Of a stretch of 64,000 nt of DNA, positions 1-12,880 are shown piece after piece (position 1 is the first letter of the stretch; each line of letters starts with the position of its first letter). Position numbers and translations under genes: made by a program. Origin of the DNA: Pseudorasbora parva (Eukaryota; Chordata; Actinopteri; Cypriniformes; Gobionidae); NCBI RefSeq assembly GCF_024679245.1, contig NC_090182.1, positions 23,489,274-23,553,273 on the forward strand, read 5' to 3'. The notes beneath the pieces are model-generated. The model did no database searches. It saw only the letters and a list, made by a program, of their open reading frames with translations, and was not told the origin of the DNA.

Positions 1-665
<665 letters not shown>

Positions 666-684
666 TGGATGACCATGTCCAACA

Positions 685-985
685 CGATCTCATGGTCATG
701 CGTATAAATAGTACGAGTGTGAAATCTCGTGGAATTGATACGCCAAAATGAGTTTTTGCGTGCAAATGCTATGCAGTTTTTTGCGTGCATATGATGCGCA
801 CTTTATGGCGTGCATATGACACACTTTTGGGTAGGTTTAGCCTGGTGGGGTGGGGGGTTCGTATGTATAATACGCCATAAAGTGCGCGAAAAACCGCGTA
901 CCATATGCACGCCAAAACTCATTTTGGCCTATACATTCCACGAGATTGCAAACTCGTACTATTTATACGTATTTTCGTGAGATCA
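685..985. repeat. Palindromic inverted-repeat element, copy 1
   Basis: The two arms are reverse complements. The left arm has GCGTATAAATAGTACGAG near 700, and the right arm has CTCGTACTATTTATACG near 953-969. Each arm continues through a TTTTGGCGT-type block and meets in a GGGTAGGTTTAG centre. No coding capacity is visible, so this is a small non-autonomous (MITE-like) element. A second partial copy lies at the right edge of the window (63709-63880). The superfamily is not determined, because no clear target duplication is visible. Confidence 0.8.
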
Positions 986-999
986 GGCTCCCATGTCTG

Positions 1000-1404
1000 G
1001 TCAGCCACCCCTGAAGACCATTTCTAACCCTGGAAAGACCCTGTTTAGGTTTAAATAAAATGTAATGTGGATAAACATTCGTAAAATGTTTTCTCAAAAC
1101 ATTTTAAAGCCGTGATCGAAATACAGAACATCACACAAATATATATAAAAAAAACATTTTGATAAATAAACCTAAAAAAAATACCTCCCTAGAAAGAAAA
1201 AAAAACATTTTGAATGCGTTTGCATGCACGTTTTAAAGTCGATTATGCCTAAAGGGGGTCGCACATCGGATGTGAAGCTCAGCGTCTTTAAAATATTGAG
1301 CACCCCAATATTGCCAAAAAAGTATGATCCTCGTTTCATAACACCAGCGAAGATCCGACTGTGAGATCGGTGGTCGAATCCTCGACTATTCGGGGTCACA
1401 CAAT
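1000..1404. other. Unclassified repeat-like remnant
   Basis: Contains a CpG-bearing block at about 1240-1400 (GTCGCACATCGGATGTG, then GGTCGAATCCTCGAC) that reads like a decayed dispersed repeat. The minus strand has a 75-codon open frame, but I recognise no domain. Class unknown. Confidence 0.3.
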
Positions 1405-1725
1405 TGCTTTCTTCTGCTGAAGAATGTAAGTAACCAAACAGTTTCTGGTCCCCACTAACCTACATACAATGCCCATCAACTGTTTTGATACCCATATTCT
1501 TCAAAATATCTTATTTTGTGCTCAGGAGAAGAAAGAAAATCATACAGGTTTCAAACAACTTGAGGGTGAGTAAGTGATGACAGACACATTCATTTTTGTG
1601 TAAACTATACCTTAAACCTAAAAAAATATATCTTCTTTTGCGTTCTACAGAAGAAGGTTTGGAATGTCATTAGGGTGAGTAAATTAGGAATTTTTTGTGT
1701 TTGGGTGAACTATATCCCATACCTC
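1405..1725. repeat. Right arms of the abundant GGGTGAACTA-type cyprinid element, two adjacent fragments
   Basis: Both fragments read toward the same end, TGAGGGTGAGTAAGTGATGAC then a TGTAAACTATACC-like terminus near 1613, and AGGGTGAGTAAATTAGG then GGGTGAACTATATCCC near 1720. They match the arms of the complete inverted-repeat element at 42598-42904 and the copy at 41635-41895. Confidence 0.7.
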
Positions 1726-4700
1726 AATCATATTGAAAAAGAATTCAACCCAGTCCTCCACAAAAAGAATAAAAAGCAGCGTTTTCAAACAAAGGCAAAG
1801 TCAAACGAAGTGATACTAAAAATGCTCGCTTTCATTGCACTGGCTTTGTCAGGAAAGATCCATAGACACTTGTAAGCCTTTAGTAGGTTTCCTGGGAGTT
1901 TTGTGCCAAAACCGTTCAACAAAGCTCTGGAGAATTGCTTGAGTTTCACTAGTGTGTGAGTTTAAGGATATTCCAGGGCTTCTTCTCTAGTGTCGTCTAT
2001 CTTATCTAGTGGAACAGTCTACACAAAAAACGCATTTGCCTAGAGACCCCACTGTCGGTTTAAAGAACTATAAAGAGGACAAGAGAAACAATGAGGATAA
2101 TAAAACACTGTAGGAGGAAAGAGAGGAGACTAGGTCAGCATTACTGCATGCAGCCACAGTAATGGGATACGATTGGGGTAAAATAAATGATGTGCCGGTA
2201 TCAAAATGCTCCTGTCAGAAAAAGAGAAAGTGAGCTATAGTTCACTAGACATTATTTCAGCGAGATAAATGAAATACAGTTGTCTTTCTAGAACTGGTCA
2301 TTTTACTCTCTTGTGTGAGTGTTGGGCAAAGGCGCAGTGGATTGCCTGAGCACACCAGCAGAAACCCTCTATCCTTCATTGCATTGGACAGCACCCACTG
2401 AGTTATCCTCCGGTAACACGGCCCCCGTTTTCGGATCAATTTAGATTAGCTAGGGGCAAGGGAGGCTCAGACATACTAGTCTAGCTCTAAATGTCCTTAA
2501 AACTGGTGTCCAAGTCTATAAGATTATCATCGGTTACATTTCCAAGGCAAAAAGCATGATGGCTGATTAGTAAGCAATCAAATAAAAAAATGAATTTGTG
2601 CTCTCAAATGTCCTTCATTCATTAAGAGCTTGCTTAGAAATATTAAACATTTCAATCAAGAACAAATGTTGGTGGCATGGGTTTTAGCAAATATAGACTA
2701 GAAATCACCCACTTAGAAAACTTTAGAAGGAATGAGAAGCAGAGATATAAATCACAGTAGAGCTCTGGCGGTCATATCATGCTCAGGTGGGCACTGACCC
2801 ATGGGGCTATTGAAAAGCAAAGACTCAGCAGTGAGCAGAAGGGCCAGTGGGAACTATATTGTAGTAAGAGCCAACCAGGCAAGAAGATGTCACTTGACTA
2901 TCCCTCACTTATGATGATCTAATAGCAATGACTTCAGTAAATTAGATACCGACCATCTGGCGTAACTGAAAAGGGTGAGAACAAATGTTACTGTGGATAG
3001 TTATTAGTGACCCTGGGCTCTGTGGTTGAACAACAAAACAGATGATGAAAAAAAAAACAGATTACAATTGTAAAATATCTACCAAAATGAAAAACAAATA
3101 CATTTCACTTTTAGGTAAAAAGTCTAAAGGGACAGTTCATCAAAAAATAAAGATTTGAATAATCTGTTGATCTGTTTCCCCAAAAAGGCTGTTTTGTTCA
3201 TTGTAAAGGTTTAATGGATGTTAAAGATTCTTCATGGAACCATCAAGGCCAACACATGTTTTCAGTAAATTACAGAACTTTCGACTAAGAATGTATGTAT
3301 TCATTTAATTTTTTATTTATGTGTCTATTTTTTGTTTGTTTTAATTCCATGACGGCAGCAAGGCTACTTCATGACAAGAACAAAGTGAATAACAATAAAA
3401 AAAAAATAAAAAAAAATAAAAAAAACTATAAGACATTTAGGATGTCCCTGAATAAAAGTGTTGTCTATCAAAAAAGTGCAATCCAGTAAAATATGTTTTT
3501 CAATGGTGCACATAAATTGCTTTTGCTGATAAATATGACAAATCAAATAATAAGGCATAACCATAGCGTGCTCATAAAAATGATGTGCCGTCAGATGGTG
3601 AAAGTACACAAGAAATGCACTGGCTTGGATGAAGAAAGGTTGAAAAGTTGGGTCTGGCATTAACGAATGTAGATAAAGATAGGAAGCTGGGCACACAACA
3701 TCTGGGTCGTAGTACTGGGCTTGTTGGCTGACATTACTATGATGATCATTATTTATGGAGTTTGGGGTCAGAGGTGGAATCCGATATCCGTAGCTAGTCC
3801 CAATGAAATGTAATTACCGAACAAAGAGACTTGCTGTAGATGTGCACTTTCAGCCACCAGACCCACACTCTCACACCATCTGCAGAATACCCAATGTGCT
3901 TCAGGTAAGAAAGATGGGTCACAAAGGTTGCCACCAATTTATTTAACCATGGGTGACTGCATTGGTTCAAAGTCAAGGTGCCTTATCTGGTGGTGCTCTC
4001 AGTTATTGTGAATCCATTAGGTGTGCACAAACATCATATACAGCTTTCCAGAAGAGGACAGATCATTCAGAATAATTCAGATAGCACTCAATGAACAACA
4101 ACAAAAATGTGAAAAACCAACAACGAAAGGATTTCAGCGAGTGACTCCACAGTAAACCTAAATATGAATTTAATGCATATGTACGGTAAACAGGATGTTA
4201 AGTTAAATATGAAATGTGTTTTGTTATGTGTGTTGATAACATGGTAGCTCTGTCCGCCGTCTGACCTTGGCTTAGACTAGTTATTCATTTCTATATCAAT
4301 AAGTGACAGATGGAATGGATGAATGCCACGAAAATAAGTTATATGAAATAAACACTTTTTTTTTCAAATCTAGGTCTGGTCAAGATGTTTTTTCTAGGTG
4401 CCATTAAAGTCATTCAGAATGTACATATGGTCCCTTCCTTGTCCAACTCCAATGGCTGTTAGTCACTTTCATAAGAAAGCTTCATCTAAAAGAAGCAAGG
4501 AATGCATATACCAAAGCCTACAATGACACTTACCAATAAAAACTAGAAATGTTTCCATGCTTTTGCCACAAAATTACATTTTATTATCTATGGAAAGCAC
4601 ATACTCTTTTTCTCCCGTTCTCTCTGCTCTCCCACTCAAATACACACGCATACAAATGGGGACACACTCGCACAGAAACGTGTTTTCAGCACGAATCTGG

Positions 4701-4793
4701 CGATTTTATCAGTAAAATATCTCAGCACTTTAAAAGCTACATGACATTTTCTCCTAGCGAGGTAATAACGGTGCTGTTCTTACAGATTTGTAT
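1726..4793. other. Long stretch without recognised gene
   Basis: AT-rich non-coding sequence with A-rich tracts (3398-3425) and a possible fragment of the cyprinid element terminus near 3128 (AAAGGGACAGTTCATC). Open frames of 60-110 codons occur on both strands without recognisable motifs. No host exon could be supported. Confidence 0.5.
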
Positions 4794-5740
4794 CAAGGTT
4801 ATTTTCGTAAACGAAAACTGAAACTAAGACTAAAACTATTGGTCAAAAAACATTTTCGTAAACTGAAATAAAATTAAAAAATCTGAATAAATAAAAAACT
4901 AAAACTAAACGAAACTAACTACTCTTACTAAAAAACTAACTGAAATAAAATAATAATTAGCAAAAATAAATATTCGTTTTCGTTATTAATAAGCCCTATT
5001 TAATGTGGTGGAAAATCTGACATCTGACTGGCGGTTGAGCGCGTGTCTGTATATTGCGCTAGTGCGCGTGAAGTGATCTGAGGAGGAGATTAACCGCTGT
5101 CCTGTGACGGACGCGTGCAGACAGGCAACACATCGCCAGTCCTAAACAGAAGTTCACAAAGAATCGATGCGTCCGTGGCAGTGAAATGGGAAATAACACA
5201 AGGTAATGAGATGCACGTTGAACTTCTTTTAACTTAAGCTCACTGTTTTAGAATGCCCAATGCCGTTTCTTACGCGACGAGAGACGCAGGCGCAAAAGTC
5301 AGCAACTAGTAGAAAGTAACGTTACTAGCCTACTGTGCGTTTGAGATTTCATGTTTGCATAATATTGACAGGCTCAAAGATGTTATCATAATCATTTACT
5401 ACTAATAATATATTGTCTGTGTGGAGACATTTCCCCACAAAGTAGGGAATACCAGGACACACACACACACGTTTGTTTCACTATATAAGTGAGGACATTG
5501 CATAGACTTCCATTGATTTTATATCAGGTTAATGATATTTTCTATCCCCTAACCCAATCCCTATCCCTAAATCTACCCATCCCAAGAACGTGCAAAACAA
5601 TAGATTTAAATAAAAACATGTTTTGGCCGATTTATAAGCCTTTTTAACTAGTGAGGACCAGTCAAATGTCCTCACAGCCAGTTATCATAATATTTTACTA
5701 GATAAGTGAGGACATTGGTCCCCTTTACAATTATAACACA

Positions 5741-5774
<34 letters not shown>

Positions 5775-6489
5775 CACAACAGTGTGTGTTGGCTGTATTC
5801 AGATGACTTTAGCTGTGGTCTTACACTGCTAGCCTACCTTGTACTACTGAAGAAATTAAAATAAGCTTTTAATTGTTTAACAATATTTCATCTTTGTTAT
5901 GAATGAGTTTGTCTGGAATTTATAATTTTTACTTTTATATTTTACGTTGCATTTATTTTGTTCTTTAAGATAGGCTAATACTCAGAGGATCTATGTCAAA
6001 AATATCAAATATAATTTTTTAATATCAAAATTTAATTTATTTCATTTTTAATCTCCAGATCGTTGTTTGTATAGGTCATAGTTTGACTCAAGCTTTTTTT
6101 GCTCAAAAGTGAAGACCCAACTTTATGCATGTTTTGTAAGACCGTCCCGGGTTTAAACAATAATGCTCGTTTATCAAGTGATTTCACTTAAGGATGTTTA
6201 GTAAGATTAAACTCTAATCTGTGCAAACATTAAACTTTGCTGAAATTAAAAACCTTGATTTGGTCTCTACACTTCATTATGGTAACTCTGCTAAACTATA
6301 ATTACTAAAACTAAAACTGAAACTAAATAAATAAAAACTAAATAGAAATGTATTTGCAAAATAAAAACTAAACTAAAACTAGCAAAACCATTTGTAAAAC
6401 TAACTAAAACTAAACTGAAATTTGTAGCAAAATTGAAAACGATACTAAAATAAAAACTAATTTAAAAAAGCAAAACTATAATAACCTTG
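4794..6489. mobile_element. hAT-type element, 1.7 kb, non-autonomous
   Basis: Starts CAAGGTTAT and ends ATAACCTTG, a perfect 9-bp terminal inverted repeat. It is flanked on both sides by the identical 8-mer ATTTGTAT (4786-4793 and 6490-6497), the duplication length typical of hAT insertion. Both ends are rich in AAAACTAAAACTA-type subterminal repeats, of the sort hAT transposases bind. No transposase frame is present. A second repeat with CA tracts is nested inside. Confidence 0.9.
5455..5774. repeat. Nested repeat bounded by CA tracts
   Basis: An island between a short (CA)n at 5458-5470 and a longer (AC)n at about 5740-5774. The block GTGAGGACATTG appears twice (near 5490 and 5707), with a related GTGAGGACCAGTC block between them (near 5652). 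I read it as a separate dispersed repeat inside the hAT element. Confidence 0.6.
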
Positions 6490-6497
6490 ATTTGTAT

Positions 6498-7349
6498 TAG
6501 TAGACGCTGCTGCCGCTTCACGTCGTGACTTCATTACCATCCGAAGTGTTCATTGTTTTTGGAATAATTCAACGGCCCATCCTTAATTATTCCTTACATG
6601 TTTCCTATGTGCATTAATTTGCTTCACCTTTGAACTCTGGTTTTATTTCTCTGAACTTCTCAAAAATCAACATCCATATCCTTAACATCAGAAAAGACTA
6701 AGACTCCTTGTTTCCTATTCAAACTGATGTAACCTAGGGTTCATTACTGAATCGTGTCTCAAATATGAGAAACGAAATGTAAATACAAAACATGATGTAT
6801 CCTACCTTATAACTTATAAGCAAACCCTAGGAAAATATAGGTTAGTCATCACAGAGCTTCTGCTTGTTTTTACTATTTTGGTATGGAAGCATATTGCTGG
6901 AAATAGATAAAATGTGGGCTTTTTAAGAGACCACAGACCAGTTCTGGAGTATATATTTGCTTCAAAGCTGCACATCCAGTGAGACATGGGATGGTTGCGT
7001 GGTGAAAGGCCAAGGGGGAGATAGTCTGGCTATAAAAACTCAGATCAGAGTGCCAACAGATAGGATAACTAACAAGCTTTTCAACCAGAACATTTCACAC
7101 AATAACTCTTAGTAAACATAACTTTGATTAAATTTCTAATAGGAGATGTATCTTCTAAGAAGAGATGTATCTTCAGAAAGATGCTGCACTGCAATGTCGC
7201 TGTAGGAAATGAACATTTCTCGAGAACAATTACAAATAGGCCAAAGGGACATGAATGAAAAAGATCAGACAATTTAAACAAAGAATAAGGACTTCATCTA
7301 CAGAAATGTACACTTTTTTGGCATACGGCTAATTATTTTCTATACTACA
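6498..7349. other. No gene recognised
   Basis: AT-rich sequence between two hAT elements. No domain, splice-flanked exon or known repeat is recognised. The minus-strand open frame at 7081-7281 has no supporting feature. Confidence 0.5.
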
Positions 7350-7696
7350 TAGGGATGCAAGAACTAATCGAATAAATCGATAAAAATCAATAATTAAAAT
7401 CCTTGTGCATCTAGAAATACTTGAAACACAGTTTGCTGAGGTACATGACCCTAGTGCCCGAAAATGAGAACCATTTATTTTAAGCTTCAAGCGGCATGCA
7501 CTTTGACAAATGTGTGTGTTTCTGCGTCCTCAGCGCAACACAATCACTTTACAGGTTATATCCACTGATCTATATATAAAACAGTTATATCCTCATCTGT
7601 AAATTAAACAAATTTACGCAAGTATAGCAATTTTGCATGAAAACGCATCCTGACAGTCTGTGTTAAACTTCGAACTTCACTGAATGAGCACCGGTA

Positions 7697-7699
7697 CGG

Positions 7700-7770
<71 letters not shown>

Positions 7771-7803
7771 GTCTGTGTCTGTGTCTGTGTCTGTGTCTGT
7801 GTC
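7697..7803. repeat. Compound microsatellite (GTCT)n then (GTGTCT)n
   Basis: About 18 units of GTCT to about 7768 grade into about five units of GTGTCT. Immediately downstream, the 21-mer TTCCTGCAGAACATTCCTCTT occurs twice, at 7804-7824 and 7830-7850, a small tandem duplication. Confidence 0.95.
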
Positions 7804-8150
7804 TTCCTGCAGAACATTCCTCTTGTGTGTTCCTGCAGAACATTCCTCTTATCTGGTATCAGATTTGTTTTTCTTTAATATAATTTTAATGTAGGGCTTT
7901 AAACTTATTTAGCTTAGTACCTTTTTTGCACATAATGTATAGCTATAGCACAATAATACCCTTTCAAAAATGAAACGTAGTTCTATTAGATCGTAAAACC
8001 ATGTTTTTATTAGGGGTGCACCGATCCGATATTAGGATCAGATATCGGCCGCGATACTGACGACAAAGCTGGATCGGGAATCGGAAGGGGGGGTGTCGCA
8101 GCAGAACCTACGTCATTTGTCAGCTTCATGTGTGTCGCATGCTCGAAGCA

Positions 8151-8300
8151 ACATGGAGCAAACCAGAGTCGGATGTGTAGAGATATTTTACGCTTGCCAC
8201 TCCAACTAGTTCGTCTGTCGGCAATACTACCAATTTAATCCAGAAACACCATATTAAGGAGCACGCTGAATTCTTGCAGCTCCTCAAAACTAAATGAGTG
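8151..8300 (+). pseudogene. Remnant of a hAT transposase BED zinc-finger exon
   Basis: In one frame the sequence at about 8220-8298 reads GNTTNLIQKHHIKEHAEFL, the second half of a BED finger, where a TNLI-x-H-x(4,5)-H core supplies the two zinc-binding histidines. The upstream cysteine half lies in another frame or is decayed, and a stop follows shortly after QLLKTK. BED fingers bind the ends of hAT elements. Position near the left terminus of 8011-11979 fits the first coding exon of that element's transposase. It is broken and not translatable as a whole. Confidence 0.6.
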
Positions 8301-8726
8301 GACAATACAGCCCAGCAAATAACTGCAGGATGCAAAGGATTAATTTACTGTAAGTGGTGACTGATAGTGGATTTGGATAAAGGTTAATGTAATGAACTGA
8401 CGGTAACAACAAGCTGTTGATACTCACGCATCTTGAGGAGAAATCAAAAATCGCCGCTCACACATGGTAATTGCAGTAAACATTGAAAATATTACGTTTT
8501 TATCTTTATAACATATAGCTAAACAACAACATTCAACCAAATGTGCTGTTTTCCTGAATACCCTCACGATTGAAAATGTCACTGATTTCCTATGACAGCT
8601 CCATAAACAATCATTAAAATTAGTTTCTTACATTTTAGATGCAATATTGAGTGTTTTGGTTCTATTTCAGCTGTGAAAATAGTTCCAAGCAAAGATTAAG
8701 CAACAACCAAAGTTCCAAACAGCAGG

Positions 8727-10365
8727 GGCCTGTTTTTCGTACCTCGCTTAATACATCCGAAATGATTTGACAGATCCCAGATCTATTAATCGCAAGGGGG
8801 TAATCTAGCACTCGGAAAGCGTTCCACCCATAGGGGCGGCCATTGCTAACCAAGCCATCACCTGCTGTTAGCATCCCATTGACTCCCATTCATTTTTGAG
8901 TCACTTTGACAGTGAATAACTTTACATCAGAGGCGTTTAAAGACTCCATTTGTCCATTGTTTATTTCTAAAGAAACACGACAATGCATAAAAGGCTCCAT
9001 TACCTTGTATCTTACACTATCGCCCCGCAGAAGCTGTTTTTGTAAAAATAGGCTAACTATTGCGTCATAACCAACGCGACTCTGACGCACAGTTGAGAAA
9101 CTACCGTATAGACCTGAGGAGACGCTCGCAGGCAATCTTTTACTGTCTATGAGACAGTCGGGGGGACGTGGAGACATAAAGTCTGATAAAGTCAAGGGAG
9201 AAGAATGGAGAGAAGCCCATAGTGAGCCAAAAGCAACGGGAGAAAATATTTATACAACGGGATTCAGATTTCACTTTCCACAACTACTAGAAGACCTACA
9301 GCTGTCAGACAGGATGTTTACATCACATCTACGTCGTCAAGCTCAGTCTGAGCCTGCGCAGTTCGCTCAGCCATCAGGAAGTGAGTGCTCCTTTACTGAC
9401 ATCACTTAACGCCGTAGAAGTCAATGGGATAGCTCTGTCCATTTCTTTTACTGTCTATGATTAATCGTGATAGCTGATCTCTGGCTAATTTGGTTCTTCA
9501 AACTAATTTGCGGATTGGATTAAAATATTTGGATTAAGTTATCTGAGATCACTGCTCGTGCCTGTGTTCCCTGAAGAGGGCAGAGGCATCGATACTCGAA
9601 ACCACGATCAGCACTGCACCGATTGGCTAGCGTCAAGTCAACACAATGACATCATATAATTAAAAAAGCCACCTGGCAAAAAACTTGTCAAAGAAAAAAA
9701 AGAATAAAAGACACACATTTCTGGACCTTTATAAGGAAACAGACAACAACCAAACTAACATAGAAGTTAGATAAATTAAATGTGCAGTTTTGATCAACAT
9801 TATTTATATTTCCAATTTTATAATATTTTTACACACTTTACATTTTTATTTCAAAGTTGTAATTTAATTTTTAATTCAATTTGAAGCAGATTTGTTATGT
9901 GACAGTATTAATTAGTTTCTTAACAGTGAAGATTAAATTATCTGCATCTCTTGAGCTGCATCAAGCCACTCCCATATTATCCTTTATCACTCAAATTAAT
10001 GCATGACGCAGATTAACTGCACAATGTGTGTAAACCTCCAATACAACTATAAAGTCATTATTCTATCACAATTCACAAATAAATCTCTCAATCAAGTGTC
10101 TATAGAATTATATGCAAATTTTACACAACAATTAAATATTATTTTCAAATAAACTTATACTTATTATTTTAAATTATTATTGCCCCTGGTTCAGTAATGA
10201 AGTCTTGTAATTAAGTAGCAGTGGCTGAGATAGATTTTAAGTATCACCTCAATCTAATCCTGTGTACATAAAGTCCAGGATGAGCTTCGAAGATCCGAGA
10301 TCAAGCCAAATGGTCAACAATCAAATCCAGCTAACTGAGTTAACCACGTACGAAGAACGGGCCCC
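8727..10365. mobile_element. Nested element with GGGGCC-type terminal repeats
   Basis: The left end, GGGGCCTGTTTTTCGTACC, and the reverse complement of the right end, GGGGCCCGTTCTTCGTACG, match well. TTAATCG and GATCTC blocks continue into both arms. The target duplication is short or absent (CAG on both sides at most). No transposase is recognised. It sits wholly inside the hAT 8011-11979. Superfamily uncertain. Confidence 0.65.
8834..9456. repeat. Further insertion or internal block inside 8727-10365
   Basis: A CpG-containing block that interrupts the arm-like sequence. The words TTTTACTGTCTATGA (9138-9152 and 9447-9461) and CCCATTGACTCCCATTC / GTAGAAGTCAATGGGAT occur near its borders. It has two overlapping open frames of 86-101 codons on opposite strands without known domains. 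I read it as a dispersed repeat, not a gene. Confidence 0.4.
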
Positions 10366-10581
10366 AGAACTATAACGCGTCTCACGTGTTCTGAATGATT
10401 CAGTGTTTGAATCAATCGGTTGAATCAAAGATTCAATAAGCTGTTCGTAAACGTTTGAATTAATCGTTTCAATTAATGACTCAATGACTCACTCATTAAG
10501 ACTCACCTACTGGTGGTTTACTTTCCTATATTTTTCAACATTTATTTTATTCAAAAATACAAATCTCATAACATTATTTAA

Positions 10582-11210
10582 AGCTACACTGTGTGATATT
10601 TTCCCCCATCTAGTGGTGTAAAGGTATATGACCATCCAGTTTCTGTTCCTCTCAATTCCAATTTCGTTTTAACTCCTACGGTGGCCGATTTAGTCCAAGA
10701 TTAACATGGCTTCCAGTTCGACCTCGTCCATCAGTGCCATCGAGTGTTAAAACGCGAAAGGAGAAGCTTGAATTTACAGGTATGTCCCTCTTTGGCTAAT
10801 GTACTTTCAAGATGGAGGGGTAACATGGCGACCGGCATTCAAACCCCTCACCCTTATGTATTTTCAATTGCATATTATAAACTTACGAGAATACTTTATT
10901 ACTTGAAAGAAGTAAATATACATTAAAGGGGGGGGGAAGCTCTCGTGCAGTAGCTCAGCGCTCGTGATTCTTTAGCTCCGCCCACACGATAGCTTTTTAG
11001 CACTAGCTCCAGCCGCTCTTTTTTTCCTGAAAAGACTCGGTACAGCCTATCTTTCTTTTATTAATATAATAAAACTAAAGACTTTTCAGAGATATGAAGG
11101 ATGCAATACTACTCTATAGGTACTTAAGATTGACATGAGATTGACTATATTTTTGAAAGAACTAAGTGTTTTTAGCTAAGAATAAACTAAAAAAGTTACA
11201 CCGTGTAGCT
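10582..11210. mobile_element. TTAA-flanked non-autonomous element, 629 bp
   Basis: Starts AGCTACACTGTGTGA and ends ACACCGTGTAGCT, with TTAA directly outside both ends (10578-10581 and 11211-11214). Its right part (about 10926-11160) matches the right part of the THAP-bearing TTAA element (about 40300-40510), including CTCTATAGGTACT. It encodes no protein and was probably moved by a transposase supplied elsewhere. Confidence 0.7.
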
Positions 11211-12367
11211 TTAATGCAGTAGTAATTTTTCTGGGTAAATTATTTAATTTGATTGTTAACATCCCTATAGTGTATAGATCAAATTTAAGAATATAATATG
11301 AAACCTGAAGCATAGCTTATATTTAATAAGATTAGGGGAAAATGCCCTTTATAAAGGTAAAATATCACAAATATGGAGATTTAAAATATGTCAGAGCTGA
11401 TTGAACACTGAGAATATTGCTTCAGAGTAAGTTATATTTACAACACACTCTCTCACACGCACGCACGCAAATCTAACTTTTTTTCGGACAAGCAAATTTT
11501 TTATTCGGACAGGTGAATGACTGATTTACTTATCCAAAGGAGAAGCACATGAACATGCCTAATGTCGAGCCCACAATTGTTATATAACAAATTTATAAGA
11601 ATTATTTTTATTTTTTATTATTTTTATTGTTTGGTAACTGTCAGATTACTATAGTATGTTTGACCAATACACTGTTTTGTTTCCACTGCTACACTTTATT
11701 TATTTAAAGAAGTTTGATTACATTCTATTTTAGATTTGAATTCACAATGTTTATTTTAAATTAAGAATTCAAACCTTTGCATACATCTGTTATTTTGTCT
11801 TATTATCTTTATTTCGTAAAGTCTGGTGCCTTTAGTCTCTTCAAGGAAGATATAAGGTGGAAGGTATACAGTTTATTATTAATTTAACAACAGTATCGGA
11901 TCGGTATCGGGTATCGACAGATACACAAAAACCCAGGCATTGGTATCGGGACTGAAAAAGTCGGATCGGTGCACCCCTAGTTTTTATTATAATAAAACCA
12001 TGTGTTTGTCATATTGATTACTATTTGTATATCCCACACAAATACCATATAGTTAAACTATGGATTTGAAGCAAAACTATGGTTAATTCATGGTTACCAC
12101 TGAATAAGCACAATAATCCTGTTATTTAGGTATTATTGTACAACCATGGTTAATTTATGTAATGGTAGACATAGTCACTGTGTGTGTTTTAATAGCACTT
12201 AGCTGACACATTGTTTTGAAGGACAGCATTGGGCAGGATGTGGAATAATGTGTATAGTCAATAAAATAAAAAATGGGCCTTTTATCTGATTAATCGATAC
12301 ATCCGACAAATAATTGGCTAACTAATCAATTATCAAAATAATCGTTAGTTGCAGCCCTAATTCTATA

Positions 12368-12880
12368 TTTAGCATTTTATCTAATATATATAATAATTGA
12401 ACCAAATCGTGTTGAAGGGGAGAAATATGAGCAGAATGGAGTGGGGAAAGTATTGCAGTATTCTGCTTTTTGTAGCACTCACTACAAAACAGTGTATCGC
12501 GGGTCCACGCTGGCTTAGCATCTGACTCAGGTAGAAATATGAGACTAAAACAAACGTCCAGAGTTAAATCTGCACTTCCCTGATTTATGTATTTACCAGA
12601 TGCAACTTAAGAATGGGACAAATCATACATCACTCCAAATGAGTTGCCTCTTGGGAGAGGGTTGCTGCAGACAAAATGCCCACAATAAAATAACCTGATA
12701 CAGTAAGTATAGCTACTTCTCTGTCCAATTTCTAGAGAACACTTTGGTCGTCATTAATGGCATGGTTTTACCATACAGACAGTGAGTAATCCTGCTCATT
12801 ATTTAATATGGTGTACATAATACATTTTCTGTGGTAGTATGTAAGATCTTTCTCTGTGACAGAGTGCCAAGATGACACTG
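12368..12880. other. No gene recognised
   Basis: Low-repeat AT-rich sequence. No exon, RNA gene or repeat could be supported. Confidence 0.5.

Larger units (their letters stand above)
8011..11979 (+). mobile_element. Inner hAT element with perfect 8-bp target duplication
   Basis: Ends are TAGGGGTGCACCGATCCGA and TCGGATCGGTGCACCCCTA, which are reverse complements. The flanking 8-mers are identical: GTTTTTAT at 8003-8010 and at 11980-11987. Subterminal ATCGGATCGG motifs recur at both ends. A BED-finger remnant near the left end supports the hAT assignment and a plus-strand transposase gene. The internal part is replaced by later insertions, so the element is inactive. Confidence 0.92.
7350..12359. 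mobile_element. Outer hAT-type element (host of the nested elements)
   Basis: The left end, TAGGGATGCAAGAACTAATCG, and the reverse complement of the right end, TAGGGCTGCAACTAACGAT, are related inverted repeats rich in ATCGAT/AATCG motifs, a familiar teleost hAT end. The flanking 8-mers ATACTACA (7342-7349) and ATTCTATA (12360-12367) agree at 6 of 8 positions, consistent with an old, diverged duplication. The 5-kb span is mostly later insertions. No transposase of its own is recognised. Confidence 0.7.

Noticed and set aside
1335..1400. tRNA-like B box GGTCGAATCC
   Set aside because: No A box at the right spacing and no cloverleaf could be drawn.
8662..9409. Open frames of 75-101 codons on both strands
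   Set aside because: They lie in nested repeats, overlap each other on opposite strands and show no domain.
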